A stretch of 64,000 bases of DNA from Pseudomonas sp. GV085 (GTDB lineage Bacteria; Pseudomonadota; Gammaproteobacteria; Pseudomonadales; Pseudomonadaceae): the NCBI RefSeq assembly GCF_003050925.1, contig NZ_QAOV01000009.1, positions 124,001 to 188,000 of the forward strand. Direction: 5' to 3'. This document shows positions 62,155-64,000 of this stretch, piece by piece (within the stretch, counting starts at the first letter, position 1; the number at the start of each line of letters is the position of its first letter). Position numbers and translations under genes: made by a program. The notes beneath the pieces are model-generated. The model did not search any database and had not been told where the DNA came from. It was given only the letters and a program-made list of their open reading frames with translations.

Positions 62155-62195
62155 AAAAAAGCCCCGGTCCTCGCAGGAGGGCCGGGGCTTTTTTT
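62155..62195 (+). terminator. Terminator of dsbB
   Basis: Stem GCCCCGG-CCTC/GAGG-CCGGGGC with GCAG loop, flanked by A6 and T7; 28 bases after the stop. Confidence 0.93.
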
Positions 62196-62964
62196 GTCCT
62201 GCCGAGCGCATTTCAGAGGCCGGGTAAAAAGACCCTGATGTGCGACAGCCAAGGGTGCGACACATGTGCGACATGTTGTCACAGAGTCGGTGTCGCAGGG
62301 TGTTCGAGGAAGCCGGATTGGTACATGGAAACGTAACGAAATTGGGCTGTTTTTCAGGCTTCCAGTATTTTCCGTTGCGAACGCGAGCAGGCAGTTTTAA
62401 CAGGGTCTGACGAACGGTCGGAGCCCCCGTCATATCGGGCCTCGGGCAAGGTGAAGGGCAGTGAAGAGGGGCCCGATACTGTCTGAACTGTGGGTGGAAG
62501 ACCTACTTATTGTGGTGTTTTTGTTGAGAATTAATTTCGATAAGATGCGCCACTTTTGCAAAAACGGTTAATGATTGTTGCCGGTTCGGATAAAAATTAT
62601 TTCGGGATGAGACATGGTTTATAGGGCGTTACATATCTACAATCGCCCGCACTGAATCCCCGGCACTGCTCAAATCTTAACCAGACGTGAGCAGAAACAG
62701 GGTGTCGAGAGGTCTGGTGGCTTCATGCGATGCCCAGGTGTCGGAGTCTCCAACTACCCGCACCAAATGGAATTGGTCTGTAACAAGGCCTTTGACCACG
62801 AATTCGAATAAGAACTCACCGCAGGCCCGGGATTTGTCGTAAAGCGTCTGACGCACGACGGGCATGCCCTTATTCAATCCAAGAAAAATGCCAACCCTTG
62901 GCAGGGTGAAGTGTTGGCGATCAAAACCCAACTGCATTGCGCAAGCTGCTTTAGAGGTCGTGAG
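62196..62964. other. Long leader region upstream of cyoA
   Basis: About 770 bases without a convincing gene. Near its start, GTGCGACA occurs three times as direct repeats (62240, 62255, 62266) with an inverted copy TGTCGCA at 62291. An AT-rich block at 62520-62600 is the likely promoter area. A minus-strand frame of 86 codons (62677-62937) has no recognisable family and no ribosome site. The size suggests complex control of the terminal oxidase. Confidence 0.6.
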
Positions 62965-63909
62965 ATGAGTAAAAACAGGTACCCCAGACTACTAGGCTTA
63001 TTGCCGCTGATCGGCACGTTGTTGCTGTCAGGCTGCAACATGACCTTGCTCAATCCCAAGGGCCAGGTCGGTCTGGACGAGCGAAACCTGATCATCACCG
63101 CAACGCTGCTGATGCTGTTGGTCGTGGTGCCGGTCATCGTCATGACCTTCCTGTTCGCCTGGAAATACCGCGCGTCCAATACGAACGCCACCTACACCCC
63201 GAAATGGAACCACTCCACCAAGATCGAGATCGCGGTGTGGGCTGTTCCAGTGCTGATCATCATTGCCCTGGGTTACGTCACCTACAAGTCGACCCACGCC
63301 CTGGACCCGTACAAGCCGCTGGAATCCGACGTGAAGCCTGTGACCATCGAAGTGGTCGCGCTGGACTGGAAGTGGCTGTTCATCTACCCGGAACAAGGCA
63401 TCGCCACGGTCAACAAGATCGTGTTCCCGGCGCACACCCCGGTCAACTTCAAGATCACTTCCGACGCCGTGATGAACTCGTTCTTCATCCCTGCTCTGGG
63501 TGGCCAGATCTACGCGATGGCGGGTATGCAGACCAAGCTGCACCTGATCGCCAACGAGAACGCTGAAATGGACGGTATCTCCGCCAACTACAGCGGCGCT
63601 GGTTTCACCGGTATGAAATTCAAAGCGATCGCAACTTCCCAGGAAGATTTCGACGCCTGGGTAAGTGAAGTCAAAAAGGCACCTAAACAGCTTGAACAAG
63701 CTGAATACGCAGCCCTTTCCAAGCCAAGCCAGAACAACCCAGTCGAGCTCTACTCCTCGGTTACCCCAGGCATGTTCCAGTCCATCGTCGACAAGTACGA
63801 AGGCATGAAACCAGGTCCTAAGGTCAAGCACGAGAAAGCAGAGAAAGAAGTGGCCCAGATGGAAGGGATGGACATGAGTTCGCATTCAGCTGCCGGGGCA
63901 GAGGAGTAA
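62965..63909 (+). CDS. cyoA: Cytochrome bo3 ubiquinol oxidase subunit II
   Basis: Lipoprotein subunit of the proton-pumping quinol oxidase, 314 aa. Signal with lipobox LLSGC (Cys24), two membrane helices (about 42-65 and 85-105), then a periplasmic cupredoxin domain (about 125-230: VVALDWKWLFIYPEQGIATV, HTPVNFKITSDAVMNSFFIP). The CuA ligands of cytochrome c oxidases are absent, as expected for a quinol oxidase. GAGG precedes ATG 62965. The C-terminal tail is rich in Lys/Glu/Met. cyoB starts 3 bases after its stop. Confidence 0.96.
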   Translation: MSKNRYPRLLGLLPLIGTLLLSGCNMTLLNPKGQVGLDERNLIITATLLMLLVVVPVIVMTFLFAWKYRASNTNATYTPKWNHSTKIEIAVWAVPVLIIIALGYVTYKSTHALDPYKPLESDVKPVTIEVVALDWKWLFIYPEQGIATVNKIVFPAHTPVNFKITSDAVMNSFFIPALGGQIYAMAGMQTKLHLIANENAEMDGISANYSGAGFTGMKFKAIATSQEDFDAWVSEVKKAPKQLEQAEYAALSKPSQNNPVELYSSVTPGMFQSIVDKYEGMKPGPKVKHEKAEKEVAQMEGMDMSSHSAAGAEE

Positions 63910-63912
63910 ACG

Positions 63913-64000
63913 ATGTTTGGTAAATTAAGTTGGGAAGCGATCCCGTTCCACGAACCGATCGTGATGATAACCATCTCCATGATCGCGCTCGGTGGTCTGG
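63913..64000 (+). CDS. cyoB: Cytochrome bo3 ubiquinol oxidase subunit I, cut by window edge
   Basis: Only the first 29 codons are visible (MFGKLSWEAIPFHEPIVM...), identical in style to the CyoB N-terminus. GGAG precedes ATG by 6 bases, and spacing from cyoA is 3 bases. It would carry haem b, haem o3 and CuB. The rest of cyoBCDE is expected beyond the window. Confidence 0.9.
   Translation, partial: MFGKLSWEAIPFHEPIVMITISMIALGGL

Noticed and set aside
62677..62937. 86-codon minus-strand frame upstream of cyoA
   Set aside because: No ribosome site, no recognised family; likely chance frame in the leader region.

Overview
The window is a continuous piece of a Pseudomonas chromosome, most likely from the P. 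fluorescens group. I infer this from high GC with Pseudomonas-like codon use, from gene orders I recognise from Pseudomonas (hisD-hisC-algW-nif3-cysD-cysNC; pta-DUF3565-slyD-gpx-OYE-glycosyltransferase-cysZ-trxB; folX-folE-folM near a flavodoxin; hmgR/hmgA-fahA-maiA; dsbB-cyoAB), and from about 17 intergenic REP/REPIN palindromes built on the GTAGGAGC/GTGGGAGC arms typical of this group. I see no tRNA, rRNA, CRISPR array, prophage, plasmid gene or insertion sequence.

Layout. 1-8500: end of histidine biosynthesis (hisD partial, hisC), the envelope-stress protease AlgW, a Nif3-type metalloprotein, and sulfate activation (cysD, fused cysNC). 7600-16800: acyltransferase, pta, DUF3565, slyD, glutathione peroxidase, an old-yellow-enzyme oxidoreductase, a glycosyltransferase, cysZ and trxB. 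16900-24200: a class III aminotransferase, HopJ-family and DUF1244 proteins, the tetrahydromonapterin genes folX/folE/folM, a monooxygenase-like protein, a LitR/PplR-like MerR regulator, a PilZ-like protein, a broken LOV blue-light photoreceptor gene, and a flavodoxin. 24390-32000: class II aldolase, alpha/beta hydrolase, SDR, an AmpDh3-like amidase, a possible small RNA locus, and a DUF1302/DUF1329 pair. 32097-38900: a MalT-type LuxR regulator, then the homogentisate pathway under HmgR. 39000-46000: SirB1, a leucine dehydrogenase homologue lacking its catalytic lysine, yebG with a LexA box, psiE, DUF3509, L-serine deaminase with a divergent LysR, and an HPF-like ribosome factor. 46087-50326: a Fur-boxed FecI-FecR-TonB receptor system. 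50400-58300: AraC regulator, EamA exporter, an AT-rich DUF2165 gene, a 2-ketoaldonate/hydroxypyruvate reductase, a solute-binding lipoprotein, YkgJ, GNAT and CheV. 58452-64000: norR with divergent flavohaemoglobin hmp, dsbB, and the start of the cyo terminal oxidase operon.

Functional links. CysZ with CysD/CysNC cover sulfate uptake and activation. FolE, FolX and FolM form the tetrahydromonapterin branch. NorR/Hmp detoxify nitric oxide. HmgA/FahA/MaiA convert homogentisate to fumarate and acetoacetate. FecI/FecR/receptor is a cell-surface signalling system for iron.

The most interesting finding is an unannotated LOV photoreceptor pseudogene (23382-23605, minus strand). It keeps its start, ribosome binding site and C-terminal end but has lost the photoactive core, and it lies beside a LitR-like MerR regulator whose cobalamin-binding residues are degenerate. 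This looks like a decayed or rewired light-sensing locus. Other points of note are the leucine dehydrogenase homologue with Val in place of the catalytic Lys, an orphan minus-strand terminator with upstream structure suggesting a small RNA, and octamer repeats upstream of cyoA.
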